A DNA stretch of 45,979 nucleotides from Cytophagales bacterium (GTDB taxonomy: Bacteria; Bacteroidota; Bacteroidia; Cytophagales; CCMP332): the NCBI GenBank assembly GCA_028279065.1, contig JANQSY010000058.1, positions 1 to 45,979 on the forward strand. Reading direction: 5' to 3'. Below the pieces are notes generated by a model. That model saw nothing but the letters and a program-made list of their open reading frames with translations. It ran no database searches and was not told where the DNA came from. The position numbers and the translations under genes are program-made. Of this stretch, positions 27,603 through 35,123 are shown in pieces (position 1 is the first letter of the stretch; the number at the start of each line of letters is the position of its first letter).

Positions 27603-29098
27603 CACTCGAAGAGGGTTGCATTTAATTCATTGTCATCTGTATAATCAACATCGCTATTAGTTAGGGATACATTCAACTCTCGCCATTTTGACTCAATAAG
27701 ACTTGGTGCGAACTCAAAGGGCTCAGGTGGGAAGATTTTAATATGCTCGTTGTCCTTGAAAAACATATCTCCTTTTTTGGACAAAAAGTAACCTAGGAAC
27801 CGAAATAAGTAGTAAACAGTTTGGTTGTTTTCACGCTCTTTTATGCCTTTTGCATAGCTAGGTTCAAATCTGCTGGACTGATAGCCGCCTGGGTTAGTAA
27901 AGCTCCAGGTAGGGTTCACTACCAGATACCACTGTTCATTGATTAACTCAAAGGTGGGTATAAATCCTAGATGTCGGAAGCAAATTATATGACCTTCCTT
28001 TTTGTTCCTCACCTCGAAAATCACGGTCTTTGTGGATTCTTTCTTGCCAATCCATCTTGTTTTGAGTGCGCGAGGAGTTTTTCGATTATTTTTGAAACGA
28101 AGTAAATACGGCTTTTTCCTTTTGGAAAAAACCTCCATTTCTCTACCGTAGCAGTGATCCGTCAGTACATTGCGGAGTAGCCATTTAAAAATTCTTAAAT
28201 TGTCTTCACTTTGAGTGTAGTAAAATTCAGAATTGATTGCTGTTATTGTGCCTTGGTCCACAAAATCGACAAGTGGACTCTTTGCATGTAGGTTTTGGAA
28301 TGTTATCAATTGATTGCCTGAAACCAGCCAATCATTGCACAATTTTGATTTTGCTCTTAATCCTTCCTTAATCAGTGCTTCTTTTTTATAGGATTTCTTT
28401 GACTTCCAACCCTTCGCTCTCCTTTTCCCATTCAATAGACTGGTGATCATTTGTTCTTCAAAGTCCAGATCTGCAATGTACAATTGCCTAGAAAACTTTA
28501 CCTCCAACATGTTGGAATAGATTGTTTCAGGTTGGGCAAGGACGTGCCCATTTTTTATCCTTTTTTTCCTCTGTTCAATTTGGATGTCTGCAAATTCACT
28601 ACGAAGAAGTCGTTCAATTGCTTCCAATTTTTCACCTGACATTTTGATGTTAATTACCTGATAAAGGTCATCCAAATCGAGAATGGAATTTGTTTGATTA
28701 AAGGCAATTTGTGTGAAAGGTTTCTTAGCAAAACTCTGAATGGAATATGTTTTCTTTTTTCGCAGCATTAGAATGATCACTGAATCGAAGTGCTTGTCTA
28801 AACTGTGATCAATGAACTTAGTTACTGTTTCTTTAACCTTTGAAAGTGAAACAGTTGAGGTTACCTGGTATGACACTCTATTTTTAAAGTCTGCTAAATC
28901 GACTGCCGGAAAGTTTTTCTTTTCCTTAGCATTTATATTAACCAGGCTGATATCATAGATCGTATTCAGAAGAGGAATAAGGACGTTTTCAGAATGAAGG
29001 TTAATATCGTAAGAACCTATAGAATTTAAGGTTTCTACCTCGGCTTTGAACCGTGCCAAATGAATACCAATACTATCTATTATTTTCTGTCTATTCAA
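27602..29098 (-). CDS. SMEK-like putative nuclease fused to APAZ-like region, short-pAgo partner
   Basis: 498 aa. Residues about 1-150 match the SMEK-domain pattern: SYDINLHSENVL (29-40), LLNTIYDISLVNIN, then AVDLADFKNRVSYQVTST (65-82). The Asp and Q-V-T-S arrangement resembles PD-(D/E)xK-type nuclease folds with Gln in place of Glu, so it is a candidate nuclease effector (inference). Residues about 205-470 resemble the APAZ region that binds short pAgo (KTPRALKTRW, HIICFRHLGFIPTFELINEQWYL, NPTWSFTNPGGY). The characterised short-pAgo partners I know of carry TIR, SIR2 or DREN domains instead. It is the first gene of the two-gene operon and is translationally coupled to the pAgo. Confidence 0.7.
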   Translation of the reverse strand: MNRQKIIDSIGIHLARFKAEVETLNSIGSYDINLHSENVLIPLLNTIYDISLVNINAKEKKNFPAVDLADFKNRVSYQVTSTVSLSKVKETVTKFIDHSLDKHFDSVIILMLRKKKTYSIQSFAKKPFTQIAFNQTNSILDLDDLYQVINIKMSGEKLEAIERLLRSEFADIQIEQRKKRIKNGHVLAQPETIYSNMLEVKFSRQLYIADLDFEEQMITSLLNGKRRAKGWKSKKSYKKEALIKEGLRAKSKLCNDWLVSGNQLITFQNLHAKSPLVDFVDQGTITAINSEFYYTQSEDNLRIFKWLLRNVLTDHCYGREMEVFSKRKKPYLLRFKNNRKTPRALKTRWIGKKESTKTVIFEVRNKKEGHIICFRHLGFIPTFELINEQWYLVVNPTWSFTNPGGYQSSRFEPSYAKGIKERENNQTVYYLFRFLGYFLSKKGDMFFKDNEHIKIFPPEPFEFAPSLIESKWRELNVSLTNSDVDYTDDNELNATLFE

Positions 29099-29272
29099 AT
29101 TCAGCCAATGTTTTTGGAGTGCATTTTTCTATGTATGTGGTACATTTTCTATTTGAAATTTTGCTGTTTCGTTTAGCAGATATTCAGCATTAAACTTTCT
29201 TGTGGCCGTCAGCTGCATTTAGCTCAATAAAGCTAACAATTATCGATCTGAAAGGCCCCAAAAGTGAGATGG

Positions 29273-29292
29273 ATATCCCCATAAATAGGGAT
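29273..29292. repeat. Palindromic 20-mer P1 (ATATCCC-N8-GGGAT)
   Basis: ATATCCCCATAAATAGGGAT. One of five copies in the window (others at 30436, 33137, 34864, 35984). It lies 175 bp upstream of the SMEK-APAZ operon start and just downstream of the decayed DUF6090-like fragment. About 40 bp to its right also resemble the flank of P2. Confidence 0.7.
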
Positions 29293-29344
29293 GGATGAAC
29301 AGAGTCGTGAAGCGAGAAGTGCTGGGCGAAGATCGGGTGTTGGC

Positions 29345-29509
29345 TTACGAATCTTCCAGTATTTGATCAATCCTGCTTTTCACCCGATTCACATTGCTTT
29401 CCAACAGGGTGTAGTATTCGATCATCTTGCGGCGGTTGATCTCTATGCGGTGGAGAATCGTCGGGAAGCCTTTTCCCTGCTTTTTTGGTGTCTGGCGTCC
29501 GGCTTCATA
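29345..29509 (-). pseudogene. 3' remnant of a DUF6090-like gene
   Basis: The minus strand encodes about 54 residues ending LHRIEINRRKMIEYYTLL, then ESNVNRVKSRIDQILEDS and TAA. This closely matches the C-terminus of the 30667-31233 gene (YRIEINRRKMIEYYTLLESN). A TAG (29510-29512) closes the frame at its left end and no start is present, so only the tail of a paralogue survives. Confidence 0.75.
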
Positions 29510-29579
29510 CTATACTACAGTCATTTGGGTATCAGCCATGCTCCTCATTGTGCCACTTTTTGCTATTTATTACCTTGGA

Positions 29580-30329
29580 TTAAGGTGTTTTGGCATCTGC
29601 GAGCGCAAGCTGGAGTTCTTCGATGCTGTTCATAAAACTTGATAATTCTTCTTTTGCATAGTAATACCTTACCAATGGCAGATCCTCGGCTGTTAGAATG
29701 ATAATTTCCCCGGTGCCATTAACAACATATCTTTTTTCTTGTAGATTCAGTCGGCCTAATGGTAGAAATTCACCTCGATTGGTTCTTGTTTTTTGGTGAT
29801 AGCCCCTAATTCTGTAATTGTTCTCTTGAAAAGAAGTTTTCAGAACATTGATAAGTCCTTTAACACTCTCTTCTTCATATCTCTCTAGCTCTGTCAATAT
29901 CTCGAACAAATTCCATTCCCGATAAGTGGCAAAGAGCCCAGCTCTGTTATAGTATTTGAGGTTCAATTCGGGTTGATTTCTTATGGTATTCCCCCAGCAG
30001 GCGAGATAAATGTTCTTGTTCTCAAACTCTTTGGCGCCGGTTTGGAGCTTCTGGATAACATCAAGCCTTGATGTCAGTTCAGCCCTAAGTTTATTTCTAA
30101 TTCTCTGATCAATAATTTCTTGTCGATAGTCAAGCTCCTCCTTGCTTTGGTTTTCCTTCCATTGCTTGTAAACAAATGAAACTCCTCCAACCAGAATTGT
30201 TGAAAATAGAAATATCACAAAATTCGAATTCAATACTTTCCAAATGCCGGAGTTGTCCTTATTTGGTTTATTTTTTGCTAATGCAGATGATTGATCATTG
30301 CTGCCTGGTTGTTCCTGTTCTTGAAGCAT
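29580..30329 (-). CDS. Single-pass membrane protein, unknown
   Basis: 249 aa. A hydrophilic N-terminus (about 1-30) precedes one transmembrane helix (about 33-53: NFVIFLFSTILVGGVSFVY) and a charged, mostly helical region with a coiled-coil-like stretch (KEELDYRQEIIDQRIRNKLRAEL). The C-terminal part shows no motif that I recognise. Palindrome P2 lies 107 bp upstream of its start. It reads the same way as the pAgo operon but is separated by 481 bp and a gene remnant, so a functional link is not shown. Confidence 0.6.
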   Translation of the reverse strand: MLQEQEQPGSNDQSSALAKNKPNKDNSGIWKVLNSNFVIFLFSTILVGGVSFVYKQWKENQSKEELDYRQEIIDQRIRNKLRAELTSRLDVIQKLQTGAKEFENKNIYLACWGNTIRNQPELNLKYYNRAGLFATYREWNLFEILTELERYEEESVKGLINVLKTSFQENNYRIRGYHQKTRTNRGEFLPLGRLNLQEKRYVVNGTGEIIILTAEDLPLVRYYYAKEELSSFMNSIEELQLALADAKTP

Positions 30330-30666
30330 ATTGGTTGTGATTATCGTTTTCCTAGTTCAAAATATTATTGCCTTTAGGTGCTCTGCACTTATTAAAACTA
30401 GAAATTGATGGTCTGAATACCTCAAATGAGACTGAATATCCCCATAAATGGGGAAGGAAAAACAGAGACGAGAAGCGGGATAGAGAGTTGAGGTTCTTAA
30501 GACGGCCGTATGCAGTTTGGAGTTTGAAGAAAGGTCAAGGTGGTTAAGGTCGGTTGATTAGTGTAAAATTTGATTGTTTGGAAACGCTCGATCTGAAAAG
30601 GAAAAATCAAATCAAACTACGGACTGAAAACTTCAAACTTTAGAATTCCCAATTCTGGTCCTTTTC
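30330..30666. other. Intergenic stretch without a gene (337 bp)
   Basis: No supported ORF. It holds palindrome P2 (30436-30454) and a pair of weakly complementary segments, GGAGTTTGAAG near 30517 and ACTTCAAACTT near 30630, that resemble the inverted repeat after katG (37376-37432). The part around P2 (to about 30480) resembles the P1 flank. Confidence 0.6.
30436..30454. repeat. Palindromic repeat P2
   Basis: ATATCCCCATAAATGGGGA, with perfect TCCCCAT/ATGGGGA arms. Same family as P1. It is 107 bp upstream of the 249-aa membrane protein gene. Confidence 0.7.
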
Positions 30667-31233
30667 TCAATTTTCCTCAAGGATTATATCAATCCTATTT
30701 TTCACCCCTTTCACATTGCTCTCAAGCAGGGTGTAGTATTCGATCATTTTGCGGCGGTTGATCTCTATGCGGTAGAGTATGGCAAGGAAGTATTTGCGTT
30801 CTTCGTCGCTTAGCTCCAAAGGTTGCTCTAGTCCAATCGGGATCCCTGCAGGGCTGAAGACAAGGTTGGAAGCCACCAGCCGGTTGAAATCCTTGTAAAA
30901 ACTCTGGTGGAATTGCATCTCAGCATATTCCTCCTCGAACTTGCGTATGATGCTGAAGTTGTATTCGTTCAGAGAGATGATCTCAAACCGCAGAGAATCA
31001 TCCGAAATGATCTCCAGACCCCGGGACTTCAGTGATTCGTATCCGGATCCATTCTGGATTGAGAAATAATCCCTGGTAAGACCAAAATAATGCTGCTCGA
31101 GGGTATCGGTACTGACCGGCTCTCCCCGAGCTATCTTTCTCCAAAACTTGCAGGCCATCACCCCGTTCCTATGTCCATGGCGGTTGATGGCAATATCCTC
31201 CAGGTCTTTACCCAAGCCGTTGGAGATTTCCTG
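30667..31233 (-). pseudogene. 3' part of a DUF6090-like membrane protein gene split by the IS1595 transposon
   Basis: Encodes QEISNGLGKDLEDI to the C-terminus, 188 residues, including ESLKSRGLEIISDD and RIEINRRKMIEYY. These are features of the DUF6090-like family, whose members start with a membrane helix. That helix is missing here; the 5' part is at 36649-36786, across the transposon. Read through one copy of the CATGATCT duplication, the two parts join in frame (AELKIM then QEISNG) into 234 aa. An ATG created at the junction could still give a 189-aa soluble fragment. Confidence 0.85.
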
Positions 31234-31241
31234 CATGATCT
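31234..31241. repeat. Target site duplication, left copy
   Basis: CATGATCT, identical to 36649-36656; 8 bp is the usual IS1595-family duplication length. Confidence 0.9.
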
Positions 31242-31264
31242 GGGATTAATATAGAAAATTACAC
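31242..31264 (+). repeat. Left terminal inverted repeat of the transposon
   Basis: Begins GGGATTAATATAGAAA and ends TTACAC; pairs with 36626-36648 at 19 of 23 positions. Confidence 0.85.
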
Positions 31265-31306
31265 CAAATTTTAAAACTCGTGTAGTTTTCTTCTTAAATT
31301 TCATGC

Positions 31307-32221
31307 ATGATCCTTCCCTTTAAGAACTTATACGACCTGCAGGAAGCCTTCCAGACCGAACAGGACTGTATTGATCATTTGGAAGAATTAAGGTGGAGGG
31401 GTAATGTTGTGTCGCCATTTGATCCTGAGTCGAAGGTGTACAAATGTGCCAACAATCGATTCCGATGTAAGAACACGAAGAAGTACTTCAACGTCAAAAC
31501 CGGGACTCTTTTCGATAGCTCGAAAGTAGAGCTACGGAAATGGTTTATGGCACTGTACTTGGCTTCATGCCATTCTAAAGGCATTTCCTCCCACCAGTTG
31601 GCCAGAGACATAGGTGTTACCCAAAAGACTGCTTGGTTCATGCTACACAGGATCCGGAACTGCCTAGGGATTGGGCAAGATCAGCTCTTGGAAGGTGAAG
31701 TGGAAATTGACGAGACATTTGTTGGAGGAAAGAACAGGAACCGTCATTGGGACAAGAAGATCCCCAACGCTAACGGTGGTAAGAATTGGTTGGACAAAAC
31801 TCCGGTCCTTGGAATGATCGAAAGAAGTGGAAGATTGGTCGCTCGTCAGGTTTCATCGGTAACGGCAAAGGATCTGATTCCCCAGATCTTTAAGCATATC
31901 AACCCAGGAAGTACGATCTATTCCGATGAATGGGGAGCATATGGAGAATTGTGTCTGAAATTCACCCACCGTTTCATTCGTCACAATGCCAAGCAGTACG
32001 TCCAAGGAAGGGTCCACACTAACACGATCGAGGGGTTCTGGTCCCTACTCAAGCGAAACATCATCGGGATCTATCATTACACTTCCCGAAAGCATCTGCA
32101 GAAATACGTGGATGAGTGCGTCTATAGGTACAATATGAGGCATTCAGAGAACCAGGAGAAATTCAACATGGTTCTTTCTAACTTAGAGCATCGTCTTAGA
32201 TACATCGATCTGACATCATGA
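31307..32221 (+). CDS. IS1595-family (ISXO2-like) transposase
   Basis: 304 aa, the normal length. It has an N-terminal zinc-ribbon-like segment (KCANNRFRCKNTKKYFNVKTGTLF), a helix-turn-helix region (SSHQLARDIGVTQKTAWFMLHRI), and the DDE-type catalytic domain: EVEIDETFVGG, YSDEWGAY and NTIEGFWSLLKR. The gene starts 43 bp inside the left inverted repeat and ends in an ATGA overlap with the next gene. It looks intact and could be active. Confidence 0.93.
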   Translation: MILPFKNLYDLQEAFQTEQDCIDHLEELRWRGNVVSPFDPESKVYKCANNRFRCKNTKKYFNVKTGTLFDSSKVELRKWFMALYLASCHSKGISSHQLARDIGVTQKTAWFMLHRIRNCLGIGQDQLLEGEVEIDETFVGGKNRNRHWDKKIPNANGGKNWLDKTPVLGMIERSGRLVARQVSSVTAKDLIPQIFKHINPGSTIYSDEWGAYGELCLKFTHRFIRHNAKQYVQGRVHTNTIEGFWSLLKRNIIGIYHYTSRKHLQKYVDECVYRYNMRHSENQEKFNMVLSNLEHRLRYIDLTS

Positions 32222-32607
32222 GCAAGCGTTTAGAGAAGGTTATTCACTCCCTCATTGATGCCTATGGCTTCCCTCCTATGGCTTCGGCTTTACATCACTT
32301 CCGGGAGAAGGATGAAGAAGTTTCTCGATTGATACTCAAGGTTTTACAGGAGAAATTCGGTATATTGGACACCAATATAGTGCCTGTGGGAAACAACGAG
32401 GAAATTGAGAAGGTGATGAGCAAAATCAAAGAAAAGACCGCATTAGCCACTGATGGTGATTTTATGAAAGGTCAGACGGACGAAAAGGATAGAATCGAGA
32501 AGGAAGTGATTGACAAGATTAAGGCTGCTAATCAAGATCCAGAGTTGAGTGATTTTGACAAGCTTCTAAAGAAGGCGCTGGATTACAACCCTAAAAAACC
32601 CAAATGA
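32218..32607 (+). CDS. Small hydrophilic protein, transposon passenger
   Basis: 129 aa, start overlapping the transposase stop (ATGA). No family recognised. The first 50 residues are helical (KRLEKVIHSLIDAYGFPPMA, then REKDEEVSRLILKVLQEKFG), the rest is charged and lysine-rich (KDRIEKEVIDKIKAANQD). Translational coupling to the transposase suggests a role in transposition or its control, which is inference. Confidence 0.7.
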   Translation: MSKRLEKVIHSLIDAYGFPPMASALHHFREKDEEVSRLILKVLQEKFGILDTNIVPVGNNEEIEKVMSKIKEKTALATDGDFMKGQTDEKDRIEKEVIDKIKAANQDPELSDFDKLLKKALDYNPKKPK

Positions 32608-32804
32608 AAGAGTCGATACGTGGAAACTTTGAATGGAAAGATGGAGTCGTAAATGGTGAAGTTGTTTTTCAACCATCATCAGATGGTAAATTCACAGTGT
32701 ATCCCTTACAAAGAAGCGGTCGCATGTTCGGATCAATGGCAAAATCTGTCTCCGATGCAGGTGTTGAACCAACAAGCAAAAGAAAGGCAGAATCAAATTT
32801 CTGA
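32604..32804 (+). CDS. 66-aa protein, third gene of the transposase unit
   Basis: Starts in an ATGA overlap with the 129-aa gene, which supports it, and reads MKESIRGNFEWKDGVVNGEV, then FQPSSDGKFTVYPLQRSGRM. No family recognised. Its last 136 bp are antisense to the 3' end of the 143-aa minus-strand gene, so one of the two may not be translated to its end. Confidence 0.45.
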   Translation: MKESIRGNFEWKDGVVNGEVVFQPSSDGKFTVYPLQRSGRMFGSMAKSVSDAGVEPTSKRKAESNF

Positions 32805-33100
32805 TAGGATTTAAACTCATCTAAGTTTTTGCCATCAAACTTTAAGCTTTCAATCCAAATTGGTTTGGGCAGTTCCGTATTGATTAATTCAACAGACAGC
32901 TTATCCAAAGATTCAATATGAAATACCACCTCTGGATTCTGACCACGATTTAGTTTGACCAGATCATTATAACTGTACATATCATTAGGGTCGTCAAAAC
33001 CCAATTTAATTTTGGTGGGCTTTTCTTCTTTTACTTCATGAAACCAAATCTGAGTAGCATTACTCAGGGTTTCTGACACTTCATTAATATCTATATCCAT
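32669..33100 (-). CDS. 143-aa hypothetical protein, transposon passenger
   Basis: ATG 33100 is preferred over a TTG two codons upstream. An acidic protein (MDIDINEVSETLSNATQIWF, KIKLGFDDPNDMYSYNDLVK, SVELINTELPKPIWIESLKF) without a recognised family or membrane segment. A promoter-like block with palindrome P3 and TTGACA lies 25-60 bp upstream and is nearly identical to the one before the GIY-YIG-like gene. Its 3' end is antisense to the 66-aa ORF. Confidence 0.6.
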   Translation of the reverse strand: MDIDINEVSETLSNATQIWFHEVKEEKPTKIKLGFDDPNDMYSYNDLVKLNRGQNPEVVFHIESLDKLSVELINTELPKPIWIESLKFDGKNLDEFKSYQKFDSAFLLLVGSTPASETDFAIDPNMRPLLCKGYTVNLPSDDG

Positions 33101-33109
33101 AACCAATAA

Positions 33110-33160
33110 GCTTAGAATAGAATTTAGGATTTGTCAATCCCTATTTTTTGGGATATTTCG
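33110..33160 (-). promoter_or_regulatory. Promoter-like block with palindrome P3 upstream of the 143-aa gene
   Basis: On the minus strand: ATATCCCAAAAAATAGGGAT (33137-33156) overlapping TTGACA, then 15 bp and TCTAAG. The same layout occurs at 35981-36030 before the GIY-YIG-like gene, with about 40 bp of near identity. Read as an operator overlapping a -35-like box; this is inference. Confidence 0.5.
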
Positions 33161-33238
33161 ATAACACTATTCTAGTCTATACCGATTAGGTTCATCGTAG
33201 CGATCGCTGCAATTTTAAGATGCGGAAATTCTTCTAGG

Positions 33239-33787
33239 CTAGGCAAGTTGGTGATGAGCAGAATGACTGAAGTATTCTTCGGATGCCGAGGTCTCAGGAA
33301 AAACCAACACCATTTTCAGCCATTTACTAAACTTCTTTGTAGTCCAAGCCGTACCATGGGCTAGTTTAATCAATGGTATGATAATCATTCTTGCAGAAAC
33401 GTAGTGTTGGTCGGTAACGTAGGTTTGTATTGCTGCGGCATAACGCAACTTAAGTTCCTGTATTTCTGGGATTTTCTTGGTTTCATTGTCCAGTGTGGAC
33501 CTCAGTTCCTTATACCTCGGGTCCAATTCGTACTTTTTAGCTAAGAGTACTATCCTAAATATTGTGATATAGTAGCTTTCAGCTATCGCTTTGGAAAAGG
33601 AATCATCATAGTACTCAAAAAGAAACCCGTCTTTATCAATCACCCCATTTTGGGCCATAAGACGTAGCTCGTCGCGAAGAGCATACACGTCATACTTGAA
33701 TTTGAGATTTACATACTTTTGATGAAATCTCCTCCATACTGCCAGTATCAACATTATTAGGGTAGGAAAAACAAAGAGTGAAATCAT
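33239..33787 (-). CDS. Membrane-anchored hypothetical protein, transposon passenger
   Basis: 182 aa. One N-terminal transmembrane helix (ISLFVFPTLIMLILAVW), then a mostly helical cytoplasmic part (YDVYALRDELRLMAQNGVID, YYITIFRIVLLAKKYEL, SARMIIIPLIKLAHG). No family recognised. Last of three minus-strand membrane-protein genes (34613, 34141, 33787), 18 bp after the previous one. Confidence 0.65.
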   Translation of the reverse strand: MISLFVFPTLIMLILAVWRRFHQKYVNLKFKYDVYALRDELRLMAQNGVIDKDGFLFEYYDDSFSKAIAESYYITIFRIVLLAKKYELDPRYKELRSTLDNETKKIPEIQELKLRYAAAIQTYVTDQHYVSARMIIIPLIKLAHGTAWTTKKFSKWLKMVLVFPETSASEEYFSHSAHHQLA

Positions 33788-33805
33788 AACAAAATGATTT
33801 TCATT

Positions 33806-34141
33806 TTATGGATCACTTGATCTCAAAGGCTTATCTAAGACTAGTGCTTGCCACTTGGACTTTTCTTTGCCAATTCGGTTGTTCTCTTCCTTTCTAATTC
33901 CAAGCATTTTTTGATAGTAAATTGTCCCGATTATCATTAACAACACGAGACAAGCTACAATTATTGCGCAATAGAAAGGATTTTGACACTTGAATAGGAT
34001 GTAGCAATCAATAAACTCCCTTTTTTGGCTAGGAGTTCCCCAAACAAGAAATGTTATAGCCACTACCACAATCACGAACCCAGTTATACCAATTTCCTTA
34101 ATAATACTGGAAAAGACTTTAAAGGTGCCCTTTTCGTCCAT
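33806..34141 (-). CDS. Two-helix membrane protein, transposon passenger
   Basis: 111 aa with transmembrane segments at about 18-34 (ITGFVIVVVAITFLVWG) and 58-77 (AIIVACLVLLMIIGTIYY), and a basic C-terminal tail. No family recognised. Middle gene of the minus-strand membrane-protein group. Confidence 0.6.
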   Translation of the reverse strand: MDEKGTFKVFSSIIKEIGITGFVIVVVAITFLVWGTPSQKREFIDCYILFKCQNPFYCAIIVACLVLLMIIGTIYYQKMLGIRKEENNRIGKEKSKWQALVLDKPLRSSDP

Positions 34142-34196
34142 TAAGATAGCTTTCGTTGTTAAAGATAATTAATTCACAGAATTATTAAAACAAAAG

Positions 34197-34613
34197 TTAA
34201 CTCCATAGGTTCATCAGAAAAAACATAGCAGCGATCCCAATCATTATCAATACATGAAGATAGATCAGCAAATTCTTCTTCCAGGAACTCTGGATCCACG
34301 AGGGGATCTTTGGTCGACTTACTTTGACGGAAATATTGGGTGTTGAGACCTTTGGAATCCTACGTCCGATTACCAGAAATGACAACCCCAGGGAAAGGAG
34401 ACCAGCCACAAATGCAGCATCATAGTTCACTTCACGAACTACACTAAAGTACTTTTCCCGATTCTCTTTTCTTGATTCATAAAACTCCTTTGGTACTTCG
34501 CTTTTTCCCCTGCCCGGATAGGTGAAATAGTATGTTTTAGACGATAGGGAGAGGCCTCCTATTACCGCTGAAATGAGAGCTATTCCAAAGGCAATTCTGA
34601 CATTGGAATTCAT
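34197..34613 (-). CDS. Three-helix membrane protein, transposon passenger
   Basis: 138 aa from ATG 34613. The frame is open to 34736, but the extra residues come from the hairpin repeats R1 and R2. Helices at about 7-24, 72-88 and 117-136 (LLIYLHVLIMIGIAAMFFL). No family recognised. Repeat R1 begins 3 bp upstream of the start codon, so it lies in the mRNA leader and could affect translation. Confidence 0.6.
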   Translation of the reverse strand: MNSNVRIAFGIALISAVIGGLSLSSKTYYFTYPGRGKSEVPKEFYESRKENREKYFSVVREVNYDAAFVAGLLSLGLSFLVIGRRIPKVSTPNISVKVSRPKIPSWIQSSWKKNLLIYLHVLIMIGIAAMFFLMNLWS

Positions 34614-34670
34614 GGTTGGTCGGTTTTTGGTAGCAAATTGATTTAAACGAAAGCGTGAACCCCACAAGCC

Positions 34671-34778
34671 GCTACCTGGGTCCGACCAAGGCACCCAACA
34701 CAAGCAAGCGAGGCCACGCCGATCGGCGGACTTCACTCATCCTTGTGTTCTTCGCCTTACTTGGTCGGTTTAGGTAGC
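34671..34778. repeat. Long imperfect hairpin 1 (R2/R3)
   Basis: Arms pair in three blocks with unpaired spacers: GCTACC/GGTAGC, CCGACCAAG(GC)/(GC)CTTGGTCGG, and AACACAAG/CTTGTGTT, around a central loop with the palindrome GCCGATCGGC. Total length about 108 bp. Confidence 0.65.
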
Positions 34779-34863
34779 GGAACAAGGAGACCCAGTACTT
34801 TATTGTCTTAAAGATAGCAAGAGCTTCTAGGGAAGAAAAAGTTGATCGGATTGAGTTGTGAGA

Positions 34864-34883
34864 ATATCCTCATTTATAGGGAT
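34864..34883. repeat. Palindromic 20-mer P4
   Basis: ATATCCTCATTTATAGGGAT, same family as P1. It is about 240-250 bp upstream of both divergent genes (34613 minus, 35124 plus). Confidence 0.65.
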
Positions 34884-34956
34884 AGATTATTTGTGAGAAT
34901 CTGTGGATTTTAGCCAGTAGATAGTCATAGTAGGTAGGCTAGTGCCACCTCGTTTT

Positions 34957-35061
34957 GCTACCGAAATCCGACCAATTAAATCAATACGGAAATGAGATCA
35001 GGCCGAACCCCGTGTGGGCTCTCTAATCCGTATATAGGTACTTTGGTCGGTCCTAGGTAGC
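34957..35061. repeat. Long imperfect hairpin 2 (R4/R5)
   Basis: GCTACC/GGTAGC and CCGACCAA/TTGGTCGG blocks as in hairpin 1, with a different third block (ATACGGA/TCCGTAT) and a different loop. Outer and second blocks are conserved between hairpins while spacers and loops differ. Confidence 0.65.
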
Positions 35062-35123
35062 GGTTAGTGCAGCCCACACTTTTTTGCCTCATCACTTCCT
35101 ATATTGGAGGAAAAAATAGGCTT

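Larger units (their letters stand above)
34614..35123. other. 510-bp intergenic region rich in hairpin repeats
   Basis: No supported gene. It holds all five copies of a bipartite 19-mer, TTGGTCGG-N4/5-GGTAGC (34616-34634 plus, 34671-34690 minus, 34761-34778 plus, 34957-34975 minus, 35043-35061 plus), and palindrome P4 at 34864-34883. A further inverted pair, GTGTGGGCT (35011-35019) and AGCCCACAC (about 35071-35079), is followed by TTTTTT and might terminate transcription. It separates the minus-strand membrane-protein genes from the SRAP gene. Confidence 0.7.

Noticed and set aside
29291-29635. Plus-strand 114-aa ORF
   Set aside because: It is antisense to the DUF6090-like remnant and the end of the 249-aa gene; the minus-strand match to a paralogue is decisive.
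34614-34736. Upstream extension of the three-helix membrane protein to 34736
   Set aside because: The added 41 residues are a translation of hairpin repeats R1/R2, and the ATG at 34613 gives a normal membrane protein.
34616-35061. Integron attC array
   Set aside because: The paired boxes look similar in geometry, but the GTTRRRY crossover motif is absent and no integrase gene is nearby.
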